64,000 nt of DNA from Chitinophaga pinensis. GTDB taxonomy: Bacteria; Bacteroidota; Bacteroidia; NS11-12g; UBA9320. Under the pieces are notes generated by a model. It was not told the DNA's origin and did not search any database. It was given only the letters and a program-made list of their open reading frames with translations. The stretch lies in assembly GCA_945907065.1 (NCBI GenBank), contig CAMDSC010000005.1, positions 1-64,000 of the forward strand. Direction: 5' to 3'. Shown piece by piece: positions 33,601 to 43,831 of this stretch (position 1 is the first letter of the stretch; each line of letters starts with the position of its first letter). Both the position numbers and the translations under genes were made by a program.

Positions 33601-35202
33601 CTACAACTTTACAAACTTAGCAGAATAAAGCATTTCATTGGATTTGATCTTCAGGAAATAAACCCCTTGAGGCAATTGTGAAATATCTATTTGGTTAGAC
33701 TTTGGATTTTCGTTTACCATAAATTGTTTTCCTGTCATATCAATAATTTCAAAGTTTTCAGGGTTTTGAACATCAGCAGTAATAAAAGTTGACGAAGGAT
33801 TGGGATAAATTTTTATTTTATTATTTGAAATTTTTTCAATAGAAATGGGTTTTACAACTAAACCATCTATACAAAAATAAGCTGGGGTATTCATCCCAAA
33901 TTGTCCGTTATCACTCGATTCTAGATAAAATTCGATACGTTGTACTCTGTCATCCAACCCACGGGAGATAAAACCCCAATCGTTAAGTAATAGTTTTTGG
34001 CTTTTGCTGTAATCAGCCAACATAAATTTAAAGGTATCGATAGGCATATTTTTTTTATTAAAGCAAATCATGTTTAGTTTTAAATAATCAGGATCATTGC
34101 CCGATGTGCCACCAAATTTTTTACTGAACGAACTACCATTTTTCATATCCTTGTAAGTGTAAGTGCTATTTGTAACTCTAAAATTTAAATTAAAAGCCTT
34201 ACCCTTCCATCCGTATGGCAATCGAATGCTAGTTCGTCCATAAGCCACAGCATAGCCCCCTCCATTAGGTTCTATTGCTATATGTTGGGCGGCAAAACTT
34301 GATTTAGAAGTGTCTTTTTGGCGGCTAAGTGCCCAACCACTCCACGAATTCCATTGGGTGTTGTATGAATTTTCAAAATATAGACCGTTGTATAAAAAAC
34401 CACCCGAGGTATCCTGATGCCCGTCCCAAATACTATCATTTTTCAAAAGTTCTAAATTATCGAAATTCCTATTTTCATCAGCGGCAAAGAAACGTGACTG
34501 AGTATTTACATCGTCAATAGCAACATACGTTGGGGTATTAATTCCAAATTGCCCTACATCACTGGATTCAAAACTTAAACCCAAACTATCCGAAATATTA
34601 AAATTACTTAAATCTACCCAAGTCCAATCTCTTAAAATATAATCTTTGGTATTATCAACATTTTGAAAATCCGCTAAATAAAATCGAAGCGAATCTGATT
34701 TAACCCCACCAGAATAGCTTTCAATTTTAAGCCTAAACCAGTCTTTATCATTTCCGGTTGCTCCACCAAACTTTTTTGAAATAAAAGAACCTTCCTGAAT
34801 TGTTCTGTAAGTATAAGTAGTATTGGTAACATAAAATCCGGTGAGTTTGGTAGGTTTTTCACATTTAATTGTTCCACCCAAATAACACACAGCATAATTT
34901 TTTGTGCCGTTAATTCCTCCTCCTGTAATGCTACTATACTCGTTGGTATAGCTATTGGTTATGGTATCCATATTGTTTGAAACGGCTATACCCGACCATG
35001 ATTTCCAGGCGGTATCATAACTGTTATGATACTGAAAATGCCCGTTCCAAAAGCCGCCCTTCAGATCGCTGCCATTGTAATGGCCACTTGTTTTTAAAGA
35101 TACTACATCAAACGTAGAAACATTAGTTCGCATTTCGTTTTGGGCAAAAGTTAAAGAACCAAGAACCAAAACCATTAAAAGAGTAAAGATTGATTTATAC
35201 AT
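33601..35202 (-). CDS. T9SS-secreted protein with two DUF4465 domains
   Basis: After a signal peptide (ending near LTFAQ) the 533-residue protein has two similar halves of about 200-220 residues. Each contains the DUF4465 blocks GFWNGHFQYHNSYDTAWKSW / GFLYNGLYFENSYNTQWNSW, NTTYTYRTIQEGSFISKKFG / NSTYTYKDMKNGSSFSKKFG, LADF and ESSDxGQFGxNTPxY. A type IX sorting domain follows (KIYPNPSSTF, ending YSAKFVKL). A cobalamin riboswitch lies upstream on the same strand, so expression should fall when B12 is plentiful. DUF4465 proteins recur with B12-uptake genes in Bacteroidota, so surface cobamide binding is a reasonable inference, not shown here. Confidence 0.88.
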   Translation of the reverse strand: MYKSIFTLLMVLVLGSLTFAQNEMRTNVSTFDVVSLKTSGHYNGSDLKGGFWNGHFQYHNSYDTAWKSWSGIAVSNNMDTITNSYTNEYSSITGGGINGTKNYAVCYLGGTIKCEKPTKLTGFYVTNTTYTYRTIQEGSFISKKFGGATGNDKDWFRLKIESYSGGVKSDSLRFYLADFQNVDNTKDYILRDWTWVDLSNFNISDSLGLSFESSDVGQFGINTPTYVAIDDVNTQSRFFAADENRNFDNLELLKNDSIWDGHQDTSGGFLYNGLYFENSYNTQWNSWSGWALSRQKDTSKSSFAAQHIAIEPNGGGYAVAYGRTSIRLPYGWKGKAFNLNFRVTNSTYTYKDMKNGSSFSKKFGGTSGNDPDYLKLNMICFNKKNMPIDTFKFMLADYSKSQKLLLNDWGFISRGLDDRVQRIEFYLESSDNGQFGMNTPAYFCIDGLVVKPISIEKISNNKIKIYPNPSSTFITADVQNPENFEIIDMTGKQFMVNENPKSNQIDISQLPQGVYFLKIKSNEMLYSAKFVKL

Positions 35203-35244
35203 ATTTTTATTTTTTTCCTTTCAAAATTTTAAAGACGAAAAATC

Positions 35245-35300
35245 TAAAAAAGGCTAATAAAAAAGTATCAGACTTTTTCAGCTTTTGTTCCCGAAAGCCT
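35245..35300 (-). terminator. Possible attenuator of the cobalamin riboswitch
   Basis: Read on the minus strand, AGGCT (35300-35296) can pair with AGCCT (35254-35250) around an inner AAAAAGT-ctgat-ACTTTTT hairpin, and six T follow (35250-35245). This lies between riboswitch and start codon, where a terminator switch is expected. Confidence 0.45.
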
Positions 35301-35317
35301 CTAAAATATGTTTGATT

Positions 35318-35495
35318 ATGGTAGGTTTTCTGACTTACTCCTGTTTTTTACTACCTTCCCATCCGCCTTAGGCGGACAGTGGCTTTAAGTGTAAAAAACA
35401 TTGACGGAGCTTACAGCATCGGGCAATGTTCCGGAATTTCACCGGATTCCCTTTTAATTTCAATTTCCAGATTAAAGAAGTTGAAACCCAAAATC
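35318..35495 (-). promoter_or_regulatory. Cobalamin (adenosylcobalamin-type) riboswitch
   Basis: Read on the minus strand the element shows the family landmarks in order: GGGTTTCAA (35489-35481), AAAAGGGAATCCGGTGAAAT, TCCGGAACATTGCCCGATGC, TGTAAG, the B12 box GCCACTG (35383-35377), a GTCCGCC-TTA-GGCGGA-type hairpin, GATGGGAAGG, and AGTCAGAAAACCTACC, whose end pairs with the 5' GGTTTC as P1. It ends about 115 bases before the DUF4465 gene. Ligand type is inferred from overall architecture. Confidence 0.9.
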
Positions 35496-35631
35496 ATGGG
35501 CAAAAGTAAATTAATAATTGAGATTACAAGGAAAATATTTAAATAATGAATTTAACTTATACTTAAATTTAGGTTTACTCTAAATTGAAAATTCGTGATA
35601 ATTTGTTCAAATCCTTTCAGCCTCTTTTTTG

Positions 35632-35639
35632 TATTTTTG
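35632..35639 (+). promoter_or_regulatory. -7 element of carA
   Basis: TATTTTTG lies 18 bases before the TTG start at 35658. It supports that start over the in-frame ATA/ATG-like codons upstream at 35595, which precede the promoter. Confidence 0.4.
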
Positions 35640-35657
35640 CCGAAACATATTCTCCCC

Positions 35658-36755
35658 TTGACTGCAATTACAAACCCAGCACTTTTAATCCTTGAAGACG
35701 GCACAAAATATATAGGAAAAGCCATAGGAAAAATAGGAACCACCACCGGCGAAATCTGTTTCAATACAGGAATGACCGGCTATCAGGAAGTATTTACCGA
35801 CCCATCGTATTTCGGTCAAATGCTTTTAGCTACAAACGACCACATTGGAAACTATGGTGTTAAAAATGAAGAAGTAGAATCGGACTCGATTAAAATATCA
35901 GGACTTATTTGTAAAAACTTTGCCAACTATCACTCACGGGCCGAAGCTGACAAAAGTTTAAACGATTATTTTATTGAAGGTAACCTTGTAGGAATTTCGG
36001 ATGTAGATACACGACAAATCGTGAGACATGTTCGCAGCAAAGGAGCAATGAACTGTATTATCTCTAGTGAAATATTAGATGAAGAAGAATTAAAAACGCT
36101 CTTAAAAAAAGTTCCATCAATGGAAGGTTTGGAGTTAGCTTCAAAAGTTTCAACCAATACTCCGTATTTTTACGGAAACCCTGAAGCAACACACAAATTG
36201 GCCGTCTTGGATTTGGGTGTTAAAACCAATATCCTTCGCTGCTTTGCTGAGCGTAACTGCTATATGCAAGTATTTCCGGGTAAAACATCGTTTGAAACCA
36301 TGATGAAATGGAATCCCGATGGATTCTTTATTTCCAATGGCCCGGGTGACCCTGCCCCCATGGACTATGCTATTAAAACGGTTAAAGAAATTTTAGCTGC
36401 GGATAAAAAAGTATTTGGTATTTGCCTTGGGCTTCAAATAATGGCTGAAGCAGTGGGTATGAAAACCTTTAAAATGCATAATGGTCATAGAGGATTAAAC
36501 CATCCAGTAAAAAATTTGGTAACAGGAAGAAGTGAAATAACCTCTCAAAATCATGGATTTGCAGTAAACCCTAACGGACCAGGAATTGAAAATGTGGAGA
36601 TTACGCATATAAACTTAAACGATAATACTATTGAAGGAATAAGAGTAAAAGGTAAACAAGCTTTTGCGGTACAATATCACCCAGAAAGCAGCCCTGGGCC
36701 ACATGATTCCAGATATTTGTTTGATGATTTTGTAAAAGTATTAAGTGAAAAGTGA
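35658..36755 (+). CDS. carA: Carbamoyl-phosphate synthase small subunit
   Basis: The frame is open from 35595, but the first 21 codons include promoter sequence. TTG 35658 gives 366 residues starting just before ALLILEDGTKYIGKAIG, the normal CarA N-terminus. The glutaminase half has GPGDPAPM, the nucleophile FGICLGLQIM (near residue 255) and HPESSPGPHDS with the catalytic His and Glu. It supplies ammonia from glutamine to CarB for arginine and pyrimidine synthesis; carB is not in the window. A 9-bp hairpin (36749-36757/36770-36778) overlaps the stop but lacks a good T-run. Confidence 0.93.
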   Translation: MTAITNPALLILEDGTKYIGKAIGKIGTTTGEICFNTGMTGYQEVFTDPSYFGQMLLATNDHIGNYGVKNEEVESDSIKISGLICKNFANYHSRAEADKSLNDYFIEGNLVGISDVDTRQIVRHVRSKGAMNCIISSEILDEEELKTLLKKVPSMEGLELASKVSTNTPYFYGNPEATHKLAVLDLGVKTNILRCFAERNCYMQVFPGKTSFETMMKWNPDGFFISNGPGDPAPMDYAIKTVKEILAADKKVFGICLGLQIMAEAVGMKTFKMHNGHRGLNHPVKNLVTGRSEITSQNHGFAVNPNGPGIENVEITHINLNDNTIEGIRVKGKQAFAVQYHPESSPGPHDSRYLFDDFVKVLSEK

Positions 36756-36816
36756 AAAAACTAAAAGTGTTTCACTTTATTATAAAAATTATATCTCCTC
36801 AACTATGAGCTTTTAG

Positions 36817-38136
<1,320 letters not shown>

Positions 38137-38149
38137 AAGAAGTTTGATA

Positions 38150-38232
38150 TTAGATTTTTAGATATTAGAAGCTTAACATCAAAACAAATTCTTACAATTA
38201 AAAATCTAACTTCTAATTGTCTAAAAATCTAA
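38150..38232. repeat. Long imperfect inverted repeat before comB
   Basis: The left arm (38150-38171) and the right arm (38210-38232) pair almost perfectly: TTAGATTTTTAGA with TCTAAAAATCTAA, and TTAGAAG with CTTCTAA, with one small bulge. The loop is 38 bases. The right arm ends eight bases before the comB ATG. Confidence 0.55.
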
Positions 38233-38240
38233 CATCGGTT

Positions 38241-38942
38241 ATGGCCAATTTCGAAACTATCCTCTCCCCTGCATTGCTTCCTCATTATGATTTAAAGGGA
38301 AAAACGTTAGTGGTTATAGATATTCTTAGAGCCACCAGTTCTATTTGTGTTGGGTTTAATTCAGGAGTAACACTTTTTCGCCCCGTTGCTCATCCTGAGC
38401 AAGCTTTGGTTTTGGAACAAGATGGATTTATAGCAGCTGCTGAAAGAAATGGTCAGAAATTAGAAGGGTTTTCTATGGGAAATTCTCCATTTGATTATTT
38501 AAATACGGATTTAAACGGCAAGCAAGTGGCCATTACTACAACTAACGGGACCCGTTGTTTGCATTTAAGCTATGAAGCTGCCGAAATTCTTATTGGCTCA
38601 TTTTTGAACCTGCAAGCCGTGGCTGATTATTGTAAAAAACAGAATCGCGATGTTATAGCTTTTTGTGCCGGATGGAAAGATAAATTTAATCTTGAAGATA
38701 CATTATTTGCAGGGGCTTTGGCACAATTGTTATCCGATGATTTTCTTATCGAATGTGATTCTACATTGGCAGCAATGGATTTATACGATAAAGCTAAATC
38801 CGACCTTTCTGGTTATATCAAAAAAGCGTCTCACGCACAACGATTCGAAAGATTAGGCATAGAAAAAGATATTGATTTTTGCATGCAGCAATCCATCTAT
38901 AATATTGTTCCTAAAATGGTTGGTGAAAATTTGGTTTTATAA
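38241..38942 (+). CDS. comB: 2-phosphosulfolactate phosphatase family (ComB-like)
   Basis: From ATG 38241 (an in-frame TTG lies at 38217) the protein has 233 residues and the ComB signatures: LVVIDILRATSSICVGF near the start, AAERNGQKLEGFSMGNSP, ITTTNGTRCLH and FCAGWKDKFNLEDTLFAGAL. The family dephosphorylates (R)-2-phospho-3-sulfolactate. In methanogens this serves coenzyme M; Bacteroidota do not make coenzyme M by that route, so sulfolactate may here feed other sulfonates, for instance cysteate for sulfonolipids. No other gene of such a pathway is recognisable nearby. Confidence 0.85.
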   Translation: MANFETILSPALLPHYDLKGKTLVVIDILRATSSICVGFNSGVTLFRPVAHPEQALVLEQDGFIAAAERNGQKLEGFSMGNSPFDYLNTDLNGKQVAITTTNGTRCLHLSYEAAEILIGSFLNLQAVADYCKKQNRDVIAFCAGWKDKFNLEDTLFAGALAQLLSDDFLIECDSTLAAMDLYDKAKSDLSGYIKKASHAQRFERLGIEKDIDFCMQQSIYNIVPKMVGENLVL

Positions 38943-38947
38943 TATAA

Positions 38948-40129
38948 TTAATCTTCTCCACCTTCTCCTGCTTTCACAGCTTTTGGTTTTATGCCTTCCA
39001 TTAAAGCCATAAGGTCATCTTGTTTAATAAATCCACCTCTTATTGTATTGGCGAACACAATAATACATTTATCCTTATTTTTCCATCTCACAAAATAGGC
39101 TTTAAAACCTTGCCACCAGCCATTGTGATAAATAATGGTATCATGATTATCATAATAACGAATTCGCCAACCATAGCCATAATAATCTTTTGTAGGCCGG
39201 CATGGAGTGTGGGGAGTACAAGCATTTTGCAATGTTGAAGGTGATATTAAAAGATTTTTACGAAGTGCCTGATCAAATTTAAGTAAGTCAAAAACGGTGG
39301 TGTAAACTCCTTTATCACCCATTGCACCATTTTGATAATTAAATGGAAATATGCTATATGGCCCGTTATGTCCTTGAACTAACTGATTTTTTAGAGACAT
39401 GGAAGGAGTAAAAATAAAGGAATTATTCATCCCAATTATTTTAAATACCGAATCCTCCAAGTATCTTTCAAACTTCAATTCAGTAACTTTTTCAACAATT
39501 AAAGCCAATAGAACATAGTTTGTATTACTATATTTATAACGTGAATCGGGCTTAAACTCCAACCTTGGCCGGTATCGCTTTAGCATCCATAATATATCAT
39601 CATTAGTCAAATGCCTGTATTTTATTTTGCAATAGTTTTCTGCAAAATACATATAGTTTGGAATTCCGCTTTTATGCGATAATAATTGAGCTACAGTAGT
39701 TTGCTTATAAGGAAAACCAGGCAATAATTGATAAACCATTGTACTTAAACTGAATTTCTTTTGGTCGATAAGACTAAGAACAGTATAAGCTGTTAATGTT
39801 TTTGAAACCGATGCTATTTGAAAGGGAAGATCGGGAGTTAGTTTAGTTTTTAACTTTCCATTGGCATAGCCATAACTATTAGTGTAATACTTGCCACTAT
39901 CATAAAATAATATAGCTCCACTAAATAAACCTTGATAATATCTGTTCTTAAAAAAATTATCTATCACTTTAGCCTTTTCTGCACTAAAGCTGGAATCAAA
40001 CTTATAAACAGGCGGCTCTGTTGGTTTGTTAAAGGTATTGGTCTGCTTTTTTTCGGAATTAGTGTTGGAGCAATAAATACCCGAAACCAAAACCAGCAAG
40101 ACTATTATAAATTTATTTATATGAATCAA
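38948..40129 (-). CDS. Serine hydrolase lipoprotein, class C beta-lactamase fold
   Basis: The 393-residue protein begins with a lipoprotein signal (FIIVLLVLVSGIYC). The beta-lactamase/transpeptidase-like domain has the nucleophile SVSK (in QIASVSKTLTAY), the tyrosine motif YSN (RYKYSNTNY) and a late HNGWWQGFKAYF block that replaces the KTG box with HxG. Such proteins include D-aminopeptidases, esterases and wall-modifying enzymes; true beta-lactamase activity is unlikely without further evidence. It sits five bases from the convergent comB. Confidence 0.87.
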   Translation of the reverse strand: MIHINKFIIVLLVLVSGIYCSNTNSEKKQTNTFNKPTEPPVYKFDSSFSAEKAKVIDNFFKNRYYQGLFSGAILFYDSGKYYTNSYGYANGKLKTKLTPDLPFQIASVSKTLTAYTVLSLIDQKKFSLSTMVYQLLPGFPYKQTTVAQLLSHKSGIPNYMYFAENYCKIKYRHLTNDDILWMLKRYRPRLEFKPDSRYKYSNTNYVLLALIVEKVTELKFERYLEDSVFKIIGMNNSFIFTPSMSLKNQLVQGHNGPYSIFPFNYQNGAMGDKGVYTTVFDLLKFDQALRKNLLISPSTLQNACTPHTPCRPTKDYYGYGWRIRYYDNHDTIIYHNGWWQGFKAYFVRWKNKDKCIIVFANTIRGGFIKQDDLMALMEGIKPKAVKAGEGGED

Positions 40130-40243
40130 TTTAAAGGAAAATTTATGTTTCGCAAAGAAACGTCTATTTGATTTTTTTTAATCAAGACTGAACAATTACA
40201 TAACCCCAAATTATTAACACAATTTCTTTTGTAAAATTGCATA

Positions 40244-41962
40244 TTGAAATATTCTGATTGCAAATCTATTTTTCTGTTAATTTTAGGCCTTGGAATTGGT
40301 TTTAAAAGCTTTTCCCAAGCTACTTATCGTGTGTTTTTTAAAGATAAAAATGGAATAGAATATAATCCATATCATTATTTGCACCCCAAAGCTATTGAAC
40401 GCAGAATAATTCATGGTCTTAATCTTTGCGACAGTTCAGATTTTCCAGTTAATGAAAACTATTGCTTAAAAGTTTCAAATCTTGCAGATTCTATTAAAGG
40501 TATTAGCAGATGGATGAATGCTATGTTCATATATGCCTCCGAACAAAATATACTTTTAATAAATAAATTTCCTTTTGTAAAAAATATTGAAGCCATAAGT
40601 CCAATAAATAAAAACAATATTTATTGTAGTAAACCACAATATAATTTTGATACTTTGCTCACAGAAAAACAAAATTATTTACTTGTATCGCAATTGGACA
40701 GAATGAATGGTAAGCTTTTAAAAGAAAATAATTTGGATGGAAAAGGAGTTAGAATTGCTATATTAGATGTAGGATTTAAAACTTATGAAACGAATCTTGC
40801 CTTTAAACATATTCGCGAAAGGAACGGAATAATTGCAACTTATGATTTTGTAAAAAAAAGGACGAATACTAATCTTGGAATGCTTCATGGCACAAATGTT
40901 ATGAGTTGTATTGCCGGCAAAACTGAAAATTATCAAATAGGACTGGCCACCGGTGCTGAATTTTTATTAGCAAGAACTGAAAGTTATACCGAATTTTTTA
41001 GTGAGGAAGAAAATTGGCTTATGGCCGCCGAATGGGCTGATAAAAATGGAGTTGATATCATTAATAGCTCATTGGGTTATACGGGGCCCCGCTACTTACC
41101 CGAAAATATGGATGGCAAAACTGCTTTTGTGAGCAAGGCTGCACAGTTGGCAGTGGACAAGGGTATATTGGTGGTAAGTTCAGCAGGAAATGAAGGAACC
41201 GGGAAGTGGAAACGAGTAGCTGCACCAGGTGATGCTGAGGGTGTTTTAACTGTTGGAGGAATTGACCCATACACAGGCATACATAGTGATTTTAGTTCCT
41301 TTGGACCATCTTGGGATAAACGATTAAAACCTGAAGTTTGTGCTTATGGCACGGCTATAGTTTCCAGCCGAACTGGTCTTGTAATTTCAGAAGGCACCTC
41401 ATTCTCGTCACCTTTGGTAGCCGGATTTGCAGCATGTTTAAAGCAACGCTACCCTTTACTTAAAAATACAGAACTTAAAGAATTAATTTGTCGTTCGGGT
41501 GATTTGTGGCCTTATTTCGATTATGCTCATGGGTACGGGGTTCCGCAACCTTACTTTTTATTTAAAGATACTATTGAAAATAAACCTACACTTTCAATCA
41601 TTGAAGACAATGATGAACTAACTTTTTACCCGATTGAATGGAATACCTCGTTGCAAAAAAGGGGTTCGAATATGGATACCACATTTGAATCTTGTACAGA
41701 TACCGTTTTAAATTTAAATTCATCAGACCCTAATCTTTTAAAAAACAAACACATTACCGCAAATTCCTGCAAAACAACTGTTCCTGATTATCTGTTTTAT
41801 CATATCAAAAACAACAAAGGATATATTGATAAATATTATGTTTTAGATTTGAAAGATGAAGAAAACGGATCGGTTTCCATTTCTAAAAATATTACAGATA
41901 AACCCTTTTCCATTGAGTTTTTTTATAAAGGATATTACAAAGAAATAATTATTAAAGAATGA
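40244..41962 (+). CDS. Secreted subtilisin-family (S8) protease
   Basis: The 572-residue protease starts at TTG 40244 with a signal peptide ending near FKSFSQ. The catalytic triad is visible: Asp in VRIAILDVGFKTYE, His in GMLHGTNVMSCIAG, and Ser in SEGTSFSSPLVAGFA, with the oxyanion Asn in SSAGNEGTG. About 120 residues follow the catalytic domain. The extreme C-terminus (GSVSISKNITDKPFSIEFF ... KEIIIKE) resembles a weak type IX sorting domain but lacks the usual YPNP start. It overlaps the next gene by four bases (ATGA). Confidence 0.92.
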   Translation: MKYSDCKSIFLLILGLGIGFKSFSQATYRVFFKDKNGIEYNPYHYLHPKAIERRIIHGLNLCDSSDFPVNENYCLKVSNLADSIKGISRWMNAMFIYASEQNILLINKFPFVKNIEAISPINKNNIYCSKPQYNFDTLLTEKQNYLLVSQLDRMNGKLLKENNLDGKGVRIAILDVGFKTYETNLAFKHIRERNGIIATYDFVKKRTNTNLGMLHGTNVMSCIAGKTENYQIGLATGAEFLLARTESYTEFFSEEENWLMAAEWADKNGVDIINSSLGYTGPRYLPENMDGKTAFVSKAAQLAVDKGILVVSSAGNEGTGKWKRVAAPGDAEGVLTVGGIDPYTGIHSDFSSFGPSWDKRLKPEVCAYGTAIVSSRTGLVISEGTSFSSPLVAGFAACLKQRYPLLKNTELKELICRSGDLWPYFDYAHGYGVPQPYFLFKDTIENKPTLSIIEDNDELTFYPIEWNTSLQKRGSNMDTTFESCTDTVLNLNSSDPNLLKNKHITANSCKTTVPDYLFYHIKNNKGYIDKYYVLDLKDEENGSVSISKNITDKPFSIEFFYKGYYKEIIIKE

Positions 41963-42651
41963 GATTACAACTATTCCTTCTCCTATTTTTTACCTTTTCA
42001 GTTGAAACATTTTCACAAAAATATTTACTTAAAGAAGACGTAAATAAAGATACTCTTATTCCAAAAGTAGGGAATAAAAGAAAGTATGATTTTGCAAATT
42101 ATACAGGATATGGGTTTGCAGCTGGAGCTCATACCAATCAGCCTCCATCAAATATAAGTTACCTTAATTCTTGGCAATTCAGGCAAGGAATATGGAGCCG
42201 AGTGAAAGTAAATAAATGGTATGCTTTGGGCAGTTATTTTGAATATGCCCGTGATGAATATCGAATGAAATCGCCTCTGATTAAAGACTCTTTAAATACC
42301 CTAAAAACCTTATGGACCAAGCAAGTAAATAATAATTTGGTTTTGGGAATTTTTAATCGTATCAATATTAAAAGTGATAAATTTTTCATCGATTTAGGGG
42401 CTTATTATGCTTTTGATTGCATGCCAAGAATTATTACTAAAATAAAACCTGTGAACAGTGACTATCAATACAAACGAACTGTTTATAATCGCCCTTCATT
42501 AATGAACCGAAGTAATTACGGAGTAGACCTCAGGCTTAGTTATGGGGCTATTTCGTTATACAGCCGTTACCGAATTTTAAGTCTTTATAAAAATAAAGAT
42601 TATGACTTGCCTAAAGTGATTATTGGGGTGGTAATTGATTATAAAGATTGA
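41959..42651 (+). CDS. Secreted protein, probable outer-membrane barrel
   Basis: The 230-residue product has a signal peptide ending near VETFSQ. The mature protein is rich in alternating strands and aromatics (TGYGFAAGAHTNQPPSNISY; YGVDLRLSYGAISLYSRYR) and ends in a beta-like strand (VIIGVVIDYKD), which suggests a small outer-membrane barrel. Translation is coupled to the subtilase through an ATGA overlap, so the two may act together, for example in anchoring or export. I do not recognise the family. Confidence 0.6.
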   Translation: MRLQLFLLLFFTFSVETFSQKYLLKEDVNKDTLIPKVGNKRKYDFANYTGYGFAAGAHTNQPPSNISYLNSWQFRQGIWSRVKVNKWYALGSYFEYARDEYRMKSPLIKDSLNTLKTLWTKQVNNNLVLGIFNRINIKSDKFFIDLGAYYAFDCMPRIITKIKPVNSDYQYKRTVYNRPSLMNRSNYGVDLRLSYGAISLYSRYRILSLYKNKDYDLPKVIIGVVIDYKD

Positions 42652-42655
42652 AGTA

Positions 42656-43831
42656 TTACCCCAAAGAATCGGTAATAATTTTACATACCTTTTTTATTTC
42701 TCCTTCGGTAATTATCAATGGTGGTGCTATTCTCAAGGCTTTATCATTGAACAAAAACCAATCAATCAATAACCCTTTTTCAAAGCATTTTAATATTACT
42801 TCTAATACTAATTTTTCATTGCCCAAATGAACTCCTAACATCAAGCCCTTTCCTGTAATTGTTTGTATTTTGGGATGAACCAAATATTTACGAAATAATT
42901 GTTCCTTTCTCAAAACTGAATCCATTAATTTTTTGGAGGTAATTTCTTCCAAAGTAGCAATAGCCGCAGCACAACTTACCGGATGTCCGCCAAATGTAGT
43001 AAGATGCCCTAGTACAGGATTATCAGACAAAGAATGCATCACATTTTTATTGGCAATAAAACAGCCTATTGGCATTCCGCCACCAAGCCCTTTTGCCAAT
43101 AATAAAATATCGGGTTCTATTCCAACCTGTTCAAAGGCGAACATATTACCCGTACGGCCAATACCAGTTTGTATTTCATCCATTACCAGCAATGCTCCGG
43201 TTTGCTCACACCGTTTTTTTAAAGCTTTTAAAAATTCAAAATCACCTGAAATGTATCCAGCTTCTGATTGAATAATTTCAACAAAAACACAGGCTGTTTG
43301 GTAATTTATTCTTTCTAATTGTGAAACAGAATTAAAATCAATAAATGAAACATCTGGCAACAACGGACGATAAGCCGCCGTAAAATATTCATTACTCATC
43401 AGGCTCAATGCTCCTTGCGTGCTGCCATGATAGGCATTTTTCATAGCTACAATATTGGTTTTTCCGGTGTAGCGTTTGGCCAATTTCATTGCACCTTCTG
43501 TCGCTTCGGTTCCCGAATTGGTAAAATAGACAGAATCTAAACCTGAAGGCAAAAGAGAAGATAATATTTGGGCCAATCGCACTTGCGGATATTGTATATG
43601 CTCGCCATAAACCATCGTGTGCAAATACTTGGAAGTTTGCTTTCTTACAGCTTTTACCACAGCATCATTTCTATGCCCGATATTATTAACTGAAATACCT
43701 GAAATCAGGTCGATATAACGTTTACCATCCAGCGAAGTAATGTATATTCCTTTGGCTTTTTTTATTTGCAACCCCACTGGTGCAAGAGAGGTTTGAGCGA
43801 TGTGATTTAAAAATAATTGACGCTGGTTCAA
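42656..43831 (-). CDS. Class III aminotransferase (acetylornithine/ornithine type)
   Basis: The 391-residue PLP enzyme starts at TTG 43831. It shows YIDLISGISVNNIGHRNDAV, the phosphate-binding YFTNSGTEATEGAMKLA, LVMDEIQTGIGRTG with the PLP-ring Asp, and the Schiff-base Lys in LLLAKGLGGGMPIG. HLTTFGGHPVSCAAA and KGLMLGV complete the family pattern. It moves an omega-amino group, usually from ornithine, acetylornithine or a diamine, to 2-oxoglutarate. Substrate cannot be fixed from sequence, and no arginine genes adjoin it apart from carA some 6 kb away. Confidence 0.9.
   Translation of the reverse strand: MNQRQLFLNHIAQTSLAPVGLQIKKAKGIYITSLDGKRYIDLISGISVNNIGHRNDAVVKAVRKQTSKYLHTMVYGEHIQYPQVRLAQILSSLLPSGLDSVYFTNSGTEATEGAMKLAKRYTGKTNIVAMKNAYHGSTQGALSLMSNEYFTAAYRPLLPDVSFIDFNSVSQLERINYQTACVFVEIIQSEAGYISGDFEFLKALKKRCEQTGALLVMDEIQTGIGRTGNMFAFEQVGIEPDILLLAKGLGGGMPIGCFIANKNVMHSLSDNPVLGHLTTFGGHPVSCAAAIATLEEITSKKLMDSVLRKEQLFRKYLVHPKIQTITGKGLMLGVHLGNEKLVLEVILKCFEKGLLIDWFLFNDKALRIAPPLIITEGEIKKVCKIITDSLG

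Noticed and set aside
38948-40129. Antibiotic-resistance beta-lactamase
   Set aside because: Only the fold is shared; the lipoprotein anchor and HxG motif fit general serine hydrolases better.
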